A stretch of 64,000 nucleotides of DNA from Ramlibacter sp. WS9 (GCF_003797765.1 NZ_RKMB01000003.1:1-64000), one strand, 5' to 3'; shown: positions 1-9,219, counted from the stretch's first letter. Notes: generated from the letters alone by a model not told the origin. Made by a program: numbers and translations.

Positions 1-1
1 C

Positions 2-355
2 CCCACCCCCGCCGCGCCGCGCCCCAGCGTCATCCAGCTCGCCATCAAGGAAAAGGCCGCCCTGTACGCGGCCTACATTCCCTTGTTTGCCGACGGCGGC
101 GTGTTCATTCCCACCACGCGGGACTACAAGTTGGGCGACGACGTCTATGTGCTCCTTTCGCTGCCGGACGAACCGCAGCGCTACCCGGTCGCCGGCAAGG
201 TGGCCTGGGTAACGCCCGCGCGCGCTGCGGCCAATCGCACCCAGGGCGTCGGTATCCGGTTCCCGTCCGACGACAAGTCCAAGGTCCTCAAGATGAAAAT
301 CGAGGAAATCCTGGGCGGGCACCTGGCCTCCGAGCGGCCCACGCAGACCATCTGA
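2..355 (+). CDS. PilZ domain protein, 5'-truncated by window edge
   Basis: The reading frame is open from base 2 and ends at the TGA 353-355, so only the C-terminal 117 residues are present. The visible part is a small beta-rich PilZ-like domain with the hallmark stretches VFIPTTRDY, GKVAWVTP and GVGIRFP. It resembles the short stand-alone PilZ proteins tied to type IV pilus assembly, many of which lack the c-di-GMP RxxxR motif. Any such motif would lie outside the window. It is followed 64 bases later by tatD on the same strand, an order familiar from Burkholderiales, where pilZ usually follows holB. Family call is firm; the c-di-GMP binding state is unknown. Confidence 0.85.
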   Translation, partial: PTPAAPRPSVIQLAIKEKAALYAAYIPLFADGGVFIPTTRDYKLGDDVYVLLSLPDEPQRYPVAGKVAWVTPARAAANRTQGVGIRFPSDDKSKVLKMKIEEILGGHLASERPTQTI

Positions 356-419
356 CCGCTACAATTTTTGTAGCCTGCCGCGCCATTCCGGCTGCGGCGC
401 ACTTCCTTTTCCACTCCCG

Positions 420-1226
420 ATGTTCGTCGATTCGCACTGCCACCTGACCTTTCCCGAGCTCGCGGCCCGGCTGCCCGAAATCCGTGAGGCGATGGCGCAG
501 GCGCAGGTCGACCGCGCCCTGTGCATCTGCACCACGCTGGAGGAGTTCGAGTCCGTGCATGCGCTGGCGCTGCAATTCGACAACTTCTGGGCCACCGTCG
601 GCGTCCATCCCGACAACGAGGGCGTGACCGAACCGAGCCTGGACGATCTGGTTCGGCGGTCGGCCTTGCCGCGCGTTGTGGCCATCGGAGAAACCGGCCT
701 GGACTATTACCAGATGGAAGAGCGCAAGGGCGGCCGGGCGGTGTCGGACATGGATTGGCAGCGAGACCGCTTTCGCACGCACATCCGGGCTGCGCGCCAG
801 GTCCGCAAACCCCTGGTGATCCATACGCGGGCGGCGTCTGCCGACACCGTGGCGATCCTGAAGGAGGAGGGTGAGGACGGGTCTCCCGGCAGCGCGGGTG
901 GCGTCTTCCATTGCTTCACCGAGACCGCCGAGGTGGCGCGCGCGGCGCTGGATCTGGGCTTCTACATCTCGTTTTCGGGCATCCTGACGTTCAAGACCGC
1001 ACAGGATTTGCGCGACGTGGCCGCTTTCGTCCCCGCGGACCGGCTGCTGATCGAGACCGACAGTCCCTACCTCGCACCTGTCCCGTTCCGAGGCAAGACC
1101 AACAATCCCTCGTATGTGCCCCATGTGGCCCGCCAGCTGGCGCATTTGCGCGGCGTGGCCGTCGAGGAGGTCGCGGAGCTCACCAGCCGCAATTTCGAGC
1201 GTCTTTTCATGGCTGACGAATCATGA
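420..1226 (+). CDS. tatD: TatD family metal-dependent deoxyribonuclease
   Basis: The 268-residue product is the normal length for TatD hydrolases, which act as 3'-5' exonucleases on DNA with divalent metals in a TIM barrel. The metal ligands are all visible: H6-C-H8 at the N-terminus, E91 in GETGLDYY, H135 in VIHTR, H164 in VFHCF and D214 in ETDSPYLAP. The last motif is the family signature. ATG 420 fits the conserved MFVDSHCHL start. The stop overlaps the start of the ankyrin gene by 4 bases (ATGA), so the two are probably translationally coupled and lie in the pilZ operon. Nothing is odd about it. Confidence 0.96.
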   Translation: MFVDSHCHLTFPELAARLPEIREAMAQAQVDRALCICTTLEEFESVHALALQFDNFWATVGVHPDNEGVTEPSLDDLVRRSALPRVVAIGETGLDYYQMEERKGGRAVSDMDWQRDRFRTHIRAARQVRKPLVIHTRAASADTVAILKEEGEDGSPGSAGGVFHCFTETAEVARAALDLGFYISFSGILTFKTAQDLRDVAAFVPADRLLIETDSPYLAPVPFRGKTNNPSYVPHVARQLAHLRGVAVEEVAELTSRNFERLFMADES

Positions 1227-1882
1227 GAAACCACATCAAGAATTTTATCTATCTTATTGCCCTGCTGTCATTTTCCTTGGCAAAGGCGGGCTCGTACGAA
1301 GATTTCTTCACCGCCATCAAGCGCGACAACCCGGCCGCAATCACAGCATTGCTGACCCGCGGATTCGACCCCAACACACCAAGTCCCGAAGGTCTGGACG
1401 GCTTGTACCTCGCGCTGCGCGACTCCTCGCTCAAGGCGGCGCAGGCGCTCGTGGATTGGCCCAAGACCCGGGTCGAAACGCGGACGCCGAAGGACGAGAG
1501 CCCGCTGATGCTCGCCGCACTGAAGGGCCACACCGACCTGGTCAAGAAGCTCATCGAGCGCAATGCCGACGTCAACAAGACCGGCTGGACGCCGTTGCAT
1601 TACGCGGCCACCAACGGGCACCTGGCGATCATCGAACTGCTGCTGGAAAACCATGCGTACATCGACGCCGAGTCGCCGAACGGGACCACGCCTTTGATGA
1701 TGGCCGCGCATTACGGGTCACCCGAAGGCGTGAAGCTGTTGCTGGAGGCCGGCGCGGATCCGGGGTTGAAGAACCAGCTCGGGCTGACGGCGATTGATTT
1801 TGCTCAGAGCGCCAACCGCCGGGATGCGGCAGAGTTGATTGCCGGTTTTGTGCGCCGGGGGCAGCCGAAAGGCAAATGGTGA
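1223..1882 (+). CDS. Exported ankyrin-repeat protein
   Basis: The 219-residue protein begins with a Sec-type signal peptide (positive MRNHIKN, then a hydrophobic run, with cleavage near AKA-GS). It continues with about five ankyrin repeats recognisable from [22 protein letters not shown] and [11 protein letters not shown]. Ankyrin proteins mediate protein-protein contacts; this one probably works in the periplasm. It overlaps tatD by ATGA and is the last gene of the chromosomal cluster before the mobile region. The partner and precise role are unknown. A homologue at this position after tatD is common in related betaproteobacteria (recalled, not checked). Confidence 0.9.
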   Translation: MRNHIKNFIYLIALLSFSLAKAGSYEDFFTAIKRDNPAAITALLTRGFDPNTPSPEGLDGLYLALRDSSLKAAQALVDWPKTRVETRTPKDESPLMLAALKGHTDLVKKLIERNADVNKTGWTPLHYAATNGHLAIIELLLENHAYIDAESPNGTTPLMMAAHYGSPEGVKLLLEAGADPGLKNQLGLTAIDFAQSANRRDAAELIAGFVRRGQPKGKW

Positions 1883-2805
1883 TAAGGGGTTGACGGGTTA
1901 ATCTCATGTAGGGGGTGAGCTTTTGGCGCTGGCGGCGGCGTGTTTTCGATGAACAAACTGATATGGTTTGTATTTTATACGATGTATATTATGTTAAATA
2001 AATGCAGACTTCAATCCGCGTGGTGATTCACCTTCAAACGGGATTGGTAAATCTGTTGACGTCTCTGAGGCAAATTCATTGACGTTCAAACGGAATTCGT
2101 TGACGTTTCAGGGTGCCACTCATTCGATCGATGTCAAGTGTGCGACGGACATGAACATGCGACCAACTGGGCGACAACCCTGCGACAAGGCAGCGGGGTT
2201 GGGTGTATTGCGCTAACTCCGCCTCAGCACCGTTTCTTTGTGGGCATCAGCACCGCAGTACCACATCCGAAAAGCCAAGTCGCAACTTCACGTCCCAGGC
2301 GCTGACAGGAATCCGCGTTTGCTTCTCACGTGACCGACTGCAAAGAGCTTGGGCCACGATCAAGCATGAGCCGACAGCTACCGTTCCCAGACCGGCCTTC
2401 CGATAGGGGATTTGACCGGCGGCAGGAACATGGGCGCCCTTCGCGGAAGCAAATCTGGCCAACTTTCCTTCCGCTACCTCGAATGACATCCGGCGAAGGG
2501 AAATCAGCACACAAAATGAAAGGATCCCAGCACATTTGGTTGTTAATGTCGGCGCTTGGATTGCACATCGGTGGCCTTGAAACGTCGGATGTCCGCGGCT
2601 ATGGTGAATCCATGCGCCATGCAACCGATCAAGTTGGACTGGACGTGCTCCTCCGCCTCCCTGGGCAGCCCTTCTTTAATGGTGAACTCTTGGAGTATGG
2701 CGGGCGCACAACCGTGCGCTTGGGGCCGCGAAGTTCTGCGATTTCGCCGTCCTGGGGCCGGCGCGACGGCAGCAGCGATGAAGAGCTGAAGACGGGGACT
2801 ACCGC
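1883..2805. other. Gene-poor stretch at the edge of the mobile region
   Basis: No convincing gene was found in these 923 bases. The left part is AT-rich (about 1960-2020). It is followed by the TTGACG repeat cluster annotated separately. Several open frames cross 2200-2800 on both strands, but none shows a recognisable family, a good ribosome binding site or conserved-looking composition. The stretch probably marks the junction between stable chromosome and imported DNA. Confidence 0.5.
2029..2118 (+). repeat. Cluster of TTGACG direct repeats, possible IS21-type end relic
   Basis: TTGACG occurs at 2056, 2079 and 2100, spaced 23 and 21 bases. Two copies are followed by TTCA (GTTCAAACGG, GTTTCAGGG), and a related TTCAAACGG lies near 2034. 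The intact IS21 element at 3460-6201 has the parallel motif GTGGACG...TTTCA at 23-base spacing. The cluster therefore looks like the end of another, otherwise lost IS21-family element. It is only a partial sequence match, so this is an inference. Confidence 0.4.
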
Positions 2806-3294
2806 ATGCGAAAGTTGAAGACGCCTCCTCCGCCCAAGCGGCAGACGCAACGCGTCCGGCACACTCGGAATGGCGCCACTGGGCTTACCTCATTTGAGCC
2901 TGAGGTCGCCACGTTGCAAGCTAGAGCGCAGGAGATGATCTACGAAGGCACCGAGTGGCTCACCGCGCACCAGGTGGCCAGTCGCGCCGGAGTGGCGGTC
3001 GGTTCCGTGCGCCGTTGGAAAGCGCAGCGCAAGCTGTTTTCGATTTGGCTTGCAGGACGAAGTGTGTATCCAGCCTACGCATTTGATCGCGTCCGACAGT
3101 GGCGTCCGCTCGCCGTCGTCGCCGAAGTGCTCTCCGCGGCGCCCGAATGGGCTCCGGGTTACACCGCAGCCTTTTTTGAAAGTACTAGCTCTTTCCTAGG
3201 CGGCCGCCGGCCACGCGAGATTCTCTCGCTCGACCCACGTCGAGCCATTGCTGCAGCGAAGTTCGCACTCGACACCGAGCGTCACCCCGGTTAG
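2806..3294 (+). CDS. HTH protein with ParS/MbcA-like C-terminus (possible orphan antitoxin)
   Basis: This 162-residue basic protein has a helix-turn-helix around residues 52-71 (LTAHQVASRAGVAVGSVRRW), suited to DNA binding. Its C-terminal part (113-156) carries a tryptophan and a GGRRPREIL motif followed by a short helix. That layout resembles the Xre/MbcA/ParS antitoxins that pair with RES-domain toxins. No RES gene is next to it; downstream lies the IS21 element, whose insertion may have separated or replaced a partner. It could equally be a stand-alone regulator of the mobile region. The start ATG 2806 has only a weak upstream ribosome binding site. Confidence 0.5.
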   Translation: MRKLKTPPPPKRQTQRVRHTRNGATGLTSFEPEVATLQARAQEMIYEGTEWLTAHQVASRAGVAVGSVRRWKAQRKLFSIWLAGRSVYPAYAFDRVRQWRPLAVVAEVLSAAPEWAPGYTAAFFESTSSFLGGRRPREILSLDPRRAIAAAKFALDTERHPG

Positions 3295-3452
3295 TGACCG
3301 ACTGTAGTGACCCTTGGCCGCTTCGCGGTATGAGCCGTTGGTCACCATCCCCTTTCGCGGCCGCCCGTGGGAGTCGGCTGGCCAGCGCGTCTTCGTTCCG
3401 GTAGTGCCTGGCTAGCCTTGCTGCCGCTCCCCATGCCTGGTCATCGGCGCTG

Positions 3453-3459
3453 CCTCGCG
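3453..3459 (+). repeat. Left target-site duplication of the IS21 element
   Basis: CCTCGCG immediately precedes the element's terminal TG at 3460 and is repeated exactly at 6202-6208, right after its terminal CA. IS21-family elements usually duplicate 4-8 bases, so the 7-base repeat fixes both ends and shows that the element arrived intact by transposition. Confidence 0.9.
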
Positions 3460-3477
3460 TGCGTATTTCAGCCCATC

Positions 3478-3576
3478 GTGGACGGCGTTTCAGGCTGAAC
3501 GTGGACGGCATTTCAGCGTGATCGTGGACGGCGTTTCAAACTGATCGTGGACGCTGTTTCAGCGCGATCGTGGACG
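3478..3576 (+). repeat. Left-end IS21 ladder, five 23-bp repeats
   Basis: Five copies of a unit around ATCGTGGACGGCGTTTCAG start their GTGGACG core exactly 23 bases apart (3478, 3501, 3524, 3547, 3570). The spacing equals about two helical turns, so all copies face the same side of the DNA. This suits cooperative binding by IstA. Confidence 0.9.
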
Positions 3577-3643
3577 ATTTGGGGGTGCGCGCAAGTGATT
3601 TCCTGACCCGGCATAGGCTCACCGCTTTTTGCGACGCGAGCCG

Positions 3644-5185
3644 ATGCCAACGAACAGAATCACGATGCGCCGAATCCGAGAGACATTGCGCCTGCACCTG
3701 CAGGCAGGCCTGAGCTACAACGAGATTGGCCGAGCGCTGAAGATCTCCAAGAGCGTGGCGGGCAAGTACGTATCACTGGCCCGCGCGGCCGGCGTCGACT
3801 GGGACGCTGCCCAGAGCCTCACCGACGAGGAGTTGGAGGCCCGGCTGTATCGCCCGGCACTGCCGCGCTCGAGTCACCAGTTGGCCCCTGACTTCGCGCT
3901 GGTGCACCAGGAGCTCAAGCGCCCTGGGGTCACCGTGCAACTGCTGTGGGAGGAGTACGCCAGGAGCAACGCGCAGGCGTACAAGTACACCAGCTTCAGC
4001 GTCAAGTACCGCCAGTTCGCCCAAAGCCTGAAGCGCTCGATGCGCCAGGTCCACGTCGCCGGCGAGAAGCTGTTCGTCGACTACGCCGGCCAGACCGTGC
4101 CTCTGATCGACGCTGTCACCGGCGAGATCACGGCCGCCCAGATCTTCGTGGCCACGCTGGGCGCGTCCAACTACACCTACGCCTGCGCCACCGAGCGGCA
4201 GACCACCGCCGACTGGATCGGCGCGCAGGTTCGGGCCTTGGAGTTCTTCGGCGGCGTGCCGCGCCTGATCGTGCCCGACCAGACCCGCGCCCTGATCAAG
4301 TACCCCGACCGCTACGACCCCGAGCCCAATCGCAGCTACGACGAATTCGCCACCCACTACGGTTGCGCTCTGCTGGCCGCACGCCCGGCTCATCCCCGTG
4401 ATAAACCCAAGGTCGAAGGCTCGGTGCTGCTGGTGGAGAGGTGGATTCTGGCGCGCCTTCGCAACCGGCGCTTCTTCAGCTTGGGCGAACTCAATCGAGC
4501 CATCGCCGAGCTTCTGGCCGATCTGAACCAGCGCCCCTTCAAGAAGCTGCCCGGTTGCCGGGCCAGCGCATTCAAGGAGTTGGACGCCCCAGCCCTCAAG
4601 CCGTTGCCGGCGCGGCGCTACGAGTTGAGCCGCTGGAAGAGCGCCAAGGTCAACATCGACTATCACGTCGAATTCGACGGCCACTACTACAGCGTTCCGC
4701 ACGCCCTGGTCGGCACGGTGGTCGAGCTGCGCGTCACCGACGCCCTGGTGGAGTGCTTCGCGGCCCACCAGCGCGTGGCCTGCCACGCCCTGAGCCACAA
4801 GCGCGGCGCGCACAGCACGACGGCCGAACACATGCCCGCCTCGCACCGCGCCCACCTGGAGTGGACGCCGGGCAAGCTGATCGCCTGGGGTGCGCGCATC
4901 GGGGTGAGCACCGCCGCGGTGGTGACCTGGCAGCTCGAACACCGCCCGCACCCCGAGCAGGGCTACCGCGCCTGCCTGGGCTTGAAGCGCCTGGCGCGCC
5001 AGTACAGCCCTGAGCGGCTGGAGGCCGCCTGCACCCGGGCTCTGGCGATCCGCTCGCCCACCTACCGCAGCGTCGCCTCGATTCTGAAGAACGGGCTGGA
5101 TCGCCAGCCCTCGCTGTTCACCCCGGCGACAGCGCCGCCGCTGCCGGCCCACGAGAACGTGCGCGGCCCCGATTACTACCACTGA
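3644..5185 (+). CDS. istA: IS21-family transposase IstA
   Basis: IstA is the DDE transposase of the element. The product of about 513 residues has an N-terminal helix-turn-helix ([20 protein letters not shown]) and an integrase core. Its acidic residues lie in FVDYAGQ (D), VPDQTRALI (D) and KPKVEG (E). The C-terminus ends in RGPDYYH. ATG 3644 ([13 protein letters not shown]) is preferred over an in-frame TTG 15 bases upstream. istB follows after 16 bases on the same strand, as in all IS21 elements, where the two proteins act together on target DNA. The reading frame is intact. Confidence 0.96.
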   Translation: MPTNRITMRRIRETLRLHLQAGLSYNEIGRALKISKSVAGKYVSLARAAGVDWDAAQSLTDEELEARLYRPALPRSSHQLAPDFALVHQELKRPGVTVQLLWEEYARSNAQAYKYTSFSVKYRQFAQSLKRSMRQVHVAGEKLFVDYAGQTVPLIDAVTGEITAAQIFVATLGASNYTYACATERQTTADWIGAQVRALEFFGGVPRLIVPDQTRALIKYPDRYDPEPNRSYDEFATHYGCALLAARPAHPRDKPKVEGSVLLVERWILARLRNRRFFSLGELNRAIAELLADLNQRPFKKLPGCRASAFKELDAPALKPLPARRYELSRWKSAKVNIDYHVEFDGHYYSVPHALVGTVVELRVTDALVECFAAHQRVACHALSHKRGAHSTTAEHMPASHRAHLEWTPGKLIAWGARIGVSTAAVVTWQLEHRPHPEQGYRACLGLKRLARQYSPERLEAACTRALAIRSPTYRSVASILKNGLDRQPSLFTPATAPPLPAHENVRGPDYYH

Positions 5186-5201
5186 AGAAAGACAGATCAC
5201 G

Positions 5202-5939
5202 ATGCTGAACGAACACACTCTGAACCAACTACGAAACCTGCGCCTGGATGGCATGGTGCGCGCCATCGAGGAGCAGGCCACCAGCACCGCGGCCACGGCG
5301 CTGGGGTTCGACGAGCGCCTGACGCTGCTGGTGCAGCGCGAGGTGGCTTGGCGAGACGACCGGCGGGTGCAACGCCTGCTCAAGGCGGCCAAACTCAAGG
5401 TCAGTGCCGCCTGCGTGGAGGACATCAACTGGCGCGTCAGCCGTTCGCTGGACCGCTCCCTGGTGGCCGCGCTGGCCGGCGGCGACTGGTTGCGCCACGC
5501 CCAGAATCTGCTGATCACTGGGGCCACCGGGTGCGGCAAGACTTGGCTGGCGTGTGCGCTGGCGCATCAGGCCGCACGCTCGGGCTTCTCGGTGCTTTAC
5601 ACGCGCGCGGCGCGCCTGTTCGATGAACTGCAGGTCGCGCACGGGGACGGCAGCTTTGCTCGGCGCCTGACGCAGCTGGCCAAGCTGGATCTCTTGGTCA
5701 TCGACGACTTTGCGATCTCTCCGATGGGCGCGGCCGAACGCAATGACCTGCTCGAGGTACTCGACGACCGCATCGGCAGCCGCTCCACCTTGATCACCAG
5801 CCAGTTGCCGGTCAAGGCCTGGCACACCTACCTGGACGATCCGACGCTCGCCGACGCGATCCTGGACCGCGTGGTCCACAGCAGCCACAAGATCGAGCTC
5901 AAAGGCAAATCGCTGCGCGAAACAGCCGAAGACAAATGA
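5202..5939 (+). CDS. istB: IS21-family transposition helper ATPase IstB
   Basis: The 245-residue AAA+ protein helps IstA choose and capture target DNA and resembles DnaC-type ATPases. The Walker A motif GATGCGKT is at residues 107-114, Walker B is LLVIDDF about 55 residues later, and [10 protein letters not shown] is the sensor region. A ribosome binding site (AAGAAAGA) lies just ahead of ATG 5202. Length and motifs match full-length family members, and the gene lies directly behind istA within the element. Confidence 0.96.
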   Translation: MLNEHTLNQLRNLRLDGMVRAIEEQATSTAATALGFDERLTLLVQREVAWRDDRRVQRLLKAAKLKVSAACVEDINWRVSRSLDRSLVAALAGGDWLRHAQNLLITGATGCGKTWLACALAHQAARSGFSVLYTRAARLFDELQVAHGDGSFARRLTQLAKLDLLVIDDFAISPMGAAERNDLLEVLDDRIGSRSTLITSQLPVKAWHTYLDDPTLADAILDRVVHSSHKIELKGKSLRETAEDK

Positions 5940-6130
5940 CCCTCGCGCACCACCGCCGCAGCGCCCAACACGACTTACCCACCGCGTCGGTCGTTCGTCG
6001 CAAGCGACGCCCGCCGCCGTGGATAAGTCTGCGCCGCGTAGTTCCGGCAAGCGCTTCGCGCAGGCCCGTTTCAAATTGATCGTGGACGATTGAGATATAT
6101 TGAACCCCTCGCTTGCGCGCATCCCCCGCG

Positions 6131-6184
6131 CGTCCACGATGGCGCTGAAACACCGTCCACGATCAGCCTGAAACAGGCGTCCAC
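6131..6184 (-). repeat. Right-end IS21 ladder
   Basis: Three inverted copies of the left-end unit have CGTCCAC at 6131, 6154 and 6178 (spacing 23 and 24). A fourth copy in forward orientation lies further inside at 6082. Together with the left ladder they form the long, complex terminal inverted repeats of the element. Confidence 0.88.
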
Positions 6185-6201
6185 GATCGCTGAAATGCGC
6201 A

Positions 6202-6208
6202 CCTCGCG
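6202..6208 (+). repeat. Right target-site duplication of the IS21 element
   Basis: CCTCGCG follows the terminal CA and is identical to 3453-3459. Removing the element and one copy restores a continuous flanking sequence. Confidence 0.9.
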
Positions 6209-6796
6209 GACAAGCAGTGGCCGGTCGCCCCATCTTGTGGCCACCATCCATTGAAAGGAAAGTGCCACCACTCGCGTTTGAAGGCAGCTGTGATCAACAA
6301 GCTCCCGCCTGGCCGCCATTCGGCATGTGCCGAATATTGGCGATGCTCCGAATATTCACACCCGGAGTTGTCGGACTGGCACTGCCTAGCCTTGGTGGTC
6401 CCGCCCTCGCAGCCAATGCACTTGCAATAGCGACTCGATTTCGAGGCGTTATCGTCGAATTTTGGTTTAATGTCCCAGAAGTAGATCACTGCACCGCACC
6501 CTGTGCCGATCTGCGGTTGTTTGACGATGAGCGCGTCGCCCGGCTCAGTTGGCTGATGCACAGCGCGGTATCCCATGTGTTAACGGCGCGGATAGCGCGA
6601 TGTAGTTTAGCGCGGCTGATGCCGGGATACGCTAGGCGTTGGCCGCCGGCACGCAGTGGTCGGCATCGACGTGTACCTGCAAAGGCAGAAATTGGCCAAA
6701 CGCACGCGGCCCGCCGCACGTTTTGAACCCACATAGACCTCACCTGAACATCAGCACCGCCGGGACGACTTGAAGACCTTTGACTGAGCTTCCAAT
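6209..6796. other. Stretch without a supported gene
   Basis: Open frames on both strands cover this stretch, but none has a recognisable domain, a plausible start signal or family length. The sequence contains several TGGTGG/CCACCA patches near 6235-6275 that could be remains of other mobile-element ends. It is the right flank of the IS21 insertion and is likely degraded island DNA. Confidence 0.4.
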
Positions 6797-7261
6797 GTGT
6801 CGCGGAGCGCGGCCGTGAGCGCCAAGTACATCCGCGGCATCAAGCGTCTGGCCAAGACGCTTCGTAAAACCACCGGCAGATCGCTTGCCGTCGCTCTGGA
6901 TGCAGCGGCTACACAGTGCGGCTACGAGCACTGGAAGCATGTGGCAGTCTGCCTTGAACAGATAGCCAGTGCGAGCCGCGGCAAACCGGTACCCGAGTCT
7001 CTGAAGGACTGGGGTGCCGTTTCCCGTGCTCAGCGACATCTCGCATTTTCTGTTGCGTTCCCCCTACTTCCTAGCCTATATTGCGGCCACCGAAAACGGC
7101 TAGTTATCGTGACTTATAGGCGCGGCCAAAGGGGTACGCGTCGACCTGCCAGGATCCAAAATCATGCGGCTTCCAGTTCTTCGCAGCCACGCCACCCTGC
7201 AGCCTCAGGAGCTCTCACAGGCTGCGCAAGATGCGGTGGGCCAGTTGTTGCGGGAAGGTGA
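6797..7261 (+). CDS. Small hypothetical protein ahead of the integrase, possibly truncated
   Basis: The first 60 or so residues look like a real protein domain: KYIRGIKRLAKTLRKTTG, then a helix ALDAAATQCGYEHWKHV. This pattern (a Lys/Arg-rich helix followed by A-D-x-A-A-x-x-x-G-Y-x-x-W) is seen at the N-terminus of small plasmid and island proteins. Beyond about residue 75 the composition becomes Arg/Ser/Pro-rich and unlike a folded domain, and the frame runs 98 bases into the integrase gene. A frameshift near 7040 is therefore likely. The start could be GTG 6797 or GTG 6815. No function can be assigned. Confidence 0.35.
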   Translation: MSRSAAVSAKYIRGIKRLAKTLRKTTGRSLAVALDAAATQCGYEHWKHVAVCLEQIASASRGKPVPESLKDWGAVSRAQRHLAFSVAFPLLPSLYCGHRKRLVIVTYRRGQRGTRRPARIQNHAASSSSQPRHPAASGALTGCARCGGPVVAGR

Positions 7262-8246
7262 ATCGCAGAATACGCTGGCCAGTTACCGCTCCGCCTTGCG
7301 TTACTGGGCCGCCTGGTTTGTTTTGCGTTACGGGGTCGCACTGGCGATGCCGATGCCCGCCGCTGCAGTGATGCAATTCGTCGTGGACCACGCCGAGCGC
7401 TCCACCGAACACGGCTTGCGCCACGAACTACCCAAAGACATCGATCAGACCCTTGTGGCCAATGGCTTCAAGGGCAAACTCGGGCCGTTGGCCCTCAACA
7501 CCATCGTGCATCGTTTGGCGGTGCTGTCGAAGGCCCACCAGATGCGGGAGGTCAAGAACCCCTGCGACGAACCGAAGGTGCGCGAGCTCTTGTCGAAGAC
7601 ACGCAGAGCCTTTGCCAAGCGTGGCGAACGACCCGCCAAAAAGGACGCCCTCACGAGCGATCCGCTTCAGGCGCTGCTGGCTACCTGCGACGAGTCGCTG
7701 CGCGGCAAGCGCGATCGCGCCCTCCTCCTCTTCGCTTGGAGTAGCGGAGGCCGGCGGCGCTCCGAAGTGGCCAACGCCGACATCGGCATGCTGAGCCTAT
7801 TGCCGGGGGGTGATTTTGTGTACAACTTGGCTCATTCGAAGACCAACCAGGCCGGCACGGACCGACCGGACAACTACAAGCCGGTTGTAGGCGCAGCCGC
7901 ACAAGCTATGGCGCAGTGGCTGGAGGCAGCCAGCATCCGTGAAGGTCGGATATTCAGGCGGATTCTGCGCGGCGGCCATGTAGGCTCGCCACTGTCTGCC
8001 GCGGCAGTACGTGACATCGTGATTAGCAGATGCAAACTCGCTGGCGTTGAGGGCGCGTTCTCCGCCCACTCGTTGCGCAGCGGGTTCGTGACGGAGGCAG
8101 ATCGGCAAGGCCTTCGCTTGGCGGACACCATGGCGCTAACGGGCCACACCAGCATTTCCACTGTGATGGGCTACACGCGTGCCTCTGAATCGAACCGCGC
8201 CGCTGCACTCAAAGCGCTAAGTGCCCTGCGTGGCACGAGTCTATAG
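7164..8246 (+). CDS. Tyrosine recombinase / integrase
   Basis: The 360-residue protein has the two-part layout of phage-type integrases. Residues 24-130 form a SAM-like core-binding domain (LLREGESQNTLASYRSALRYW). A catalytic domain follows with R198 (GGRRRSE), K226 (HSKTNQ), H302-x-x-R305 (HSLRSGF), H328 (LTGHTS) and the nucleophile Y337 (VMGYTRA). All catalytic residues are present, so it is likely active. It sits at the left border of the defence genes and is the best candidate for having moved them. No tRNA or direct repeat that could serve as an attachment site was recognised nearby. Confidence 0.92.
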   Translation: MRLPVLRSHATLQPQELSQAAQDAVGQLLREGESQNTLASYRSALRYWAAWFVLRYGVALAMPMPAAAVMQFVVDHAERSTEHGLRHELPKDIDQTLVANGFKGKLGPLALNTIVHRLAVLSKAHQMREVKNPCDEPKVRELLSKTRRAFAKRGERPAKKDALTSDPLQALLATCDESLRGKRDRALLLFAWSSGGRRRSEVANADIGMLSLLPGGDFVYNLAHSKTNQAGTDRPDNYKPVVGAAAQAMAQWLEAASIREGRIFRRILRGGHVGSPLSAAAVRDIVISRCKLAGVEGAFSAHSLRSGFVTEADRQGLRLADTMALTGHTSISTVMGYTRASESNRAAALKALSALRGTSL

Positions 8247-8268
8247 GCATGAATGGATGGCCGTAGCA

Positions 8269-9198
8269 TCAAAGCAGGGGTTGAGATTCTGCCGAGCCTG
8301 ACGCACTTAGCAGCAGTTCAAGATATGGCTGCAGCTCTTCCCGGTTGAGCAATACAAGTTGCTGCGCTTCTGGCACGCCTAGCTCGTGCAGTAGACCGAG
8401 CTTCAATAAGACGTAGAACAGCATGGCATGGCGGCACCTGACCTTGAGGACGCCATCAATCATCCCGTAGTCGATTGCGAGCGCACGCCGGCTGGCTTCG
8501 GACAAACCGGGGTGCGGCCCAATCTTCAACGTGAGTTCGGTATGCCATTCCTGGTCCTCACTCACGGCCACCGTGCTGGCCGCGCCTACTTCTGCAGAAG
8601 CAATTCGAGCAATCACAAAATCCAAGAACCTTCTGCGTGAGTGGCAAAAGGCGCGCACATGCCACCTGAAGCCGTCATGTGCCAAGCCGTGGGGCGAGAG
8701 GATCCGCTGCGTGGCATGGGGTCGCTGCACGCTTTGATACTCGACATTAATCATGCGCCTTTCCCTGATGGCGTGAAGAAGCCGCATCAGAATGTCGCCG
8801 TCGACCTGTCGGCCGATGACTGGCAACGTCGCTACTGGAGGACGCCATTTCACGAATGTCAACTCGTCGTCGACGATGCCGGCGGCCAAGGCAAGCAGTT
8901 CAGCCAAGTACATCCTCGACGAGCTGCGCTGGAATAAAGGTTTGAAGAACGGCGTCCGCAGGTATGCCTTCGAGCTGCGGTCGTACTCCATGTTGTCGGG
9001 GGCCAGCTCGTCGTACTTGGCCAAGTCGGCCGTGGCCTGGGGCATCGAAATGTCGAAGAATTTATGCAGATCGTCTCGGTTGATCCTGCCCTCCCACCGC
9101 ACCCTGAAGTCGATGAATTTCAATCGCCTTTCCTGGCTCCACTTGAGCCCGGCTGGTTCGGCGTCGAGGAATGCCGACCTTGGTGCCTGATCTTCCAT
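8269..9198 (-). CDS. capW: WYL-domain transcriptional regulator (CapW/BrxR-like)
   Basis: The 309-residue protein has an N-terminal winged helix (WSQERRLKFIDFRVRWEGRI, then DLHKFFDISMPQATADLAKY). A central WYL domain follows (INVEYQSVQRP, ILSPHGLAHDGFRWHVRAFC) and then a C-terminal WCX-like part. This arrangement is that of CapW and BrxR, repressors found next to CBASS and BREX operons, where they hold defence genes off until infection. It is divergent from the CD-NTase operon, and the two start codons are only about 115 bases apart, so the shared intergenic region is the expected operator. The gene symbol is by analogy. Confidence 0.85.
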   Translation of the reverse strand: MEDQAPRSAFLDAEPAGLKWSQERRLKFIDFRVRWEGRINRDDLHKFFDISMPQATADLAKYDELAPDNMEYDRSSKAYLRTPFFKPLFQRSSSRMYLAELLALAAGIVDDELTFVKWRPPVATLPVIGRQVDGDILMRLLHAIRERRMINVEYQSVQRPHATQRILSPHGLAHDGFRWHVRAFCHSRRRFLDFVIARIASAEVGAASTVAVSEDQEWHTELTLKIGPHPGLSEASRRALAIDYGMIDGVLKVRCRHAMLFYVLLKLGLLHELGVPEAQQLVLLNREELQPYLELLLSASGSAESQPLL

Positions 9199-9219
9199 AC
9201 AGCTAACCCGCCTACTAAT

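Larger units (their letters stand above)
3460..6201 (+). mobile_element. Complete IS21-family insertion sequence (2742 bp)
   Basis: The element starts TGCGTATTTCAG and ends with the inverted counterpart CTGAAATGCGCA, giving the TG...CA termini of the IS21 family. It encodes an IstA/IstB pair and is flanked by a perfect 7-base target duplication. Each end carries a regular ladder of the GTGGACG motif. On the left it occurs at 3478, 3501, 3524, 3547 and 3570, every 23 bases. On the right, as CGTCCAC, it occurs at 6131, 6154 and 6178, plus one forward copy at 6082. These ladders are the usual transposase-binding arrays of IS21-type ends. Both genes are open, so the element is probably active or recently active. 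Confidence 0.95.

Noticed and set aside
2330..2818. 162-aa open frame upstream of the HTH gene
   Set aside because: No domain, no ribosome binding site, low-complexity and basic composition, and competing frames on both strands over the same bases.
3478..3576. Regular 23-bp repeats looking like a small CRISPR array
   Set aside because: The repeats are contiguous 23-base units without unique spacers, lie at the end of an IS21 element, and are mirrored at its other end. No cas genes are present.
3773..5539. 588-aa open frame on the minus strand
   Set aside because: It is antisense to istA and istB, which carry clear catalytic motifs. Its composition (Val/Ala/Arg/Gln-rich, no domain) is that of a GC-rich shadow frame. 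The same applies to long antisense frames at 30282-31457, 35770-36942, 41909-43480, 47022-48695, 49445-50737 and 61689-63206.
6202..6576. Minus-strand frame ending in REWWHFPF, reminiscent of M15/VanX peptidases, cut by the IS21 element
   Set aside because: Only the WWHF piece matches. The upstream histidine/aspartate motif is missing, composition is irregular, and the TGGTGG patches may belong to non-coding mobile-element ends.
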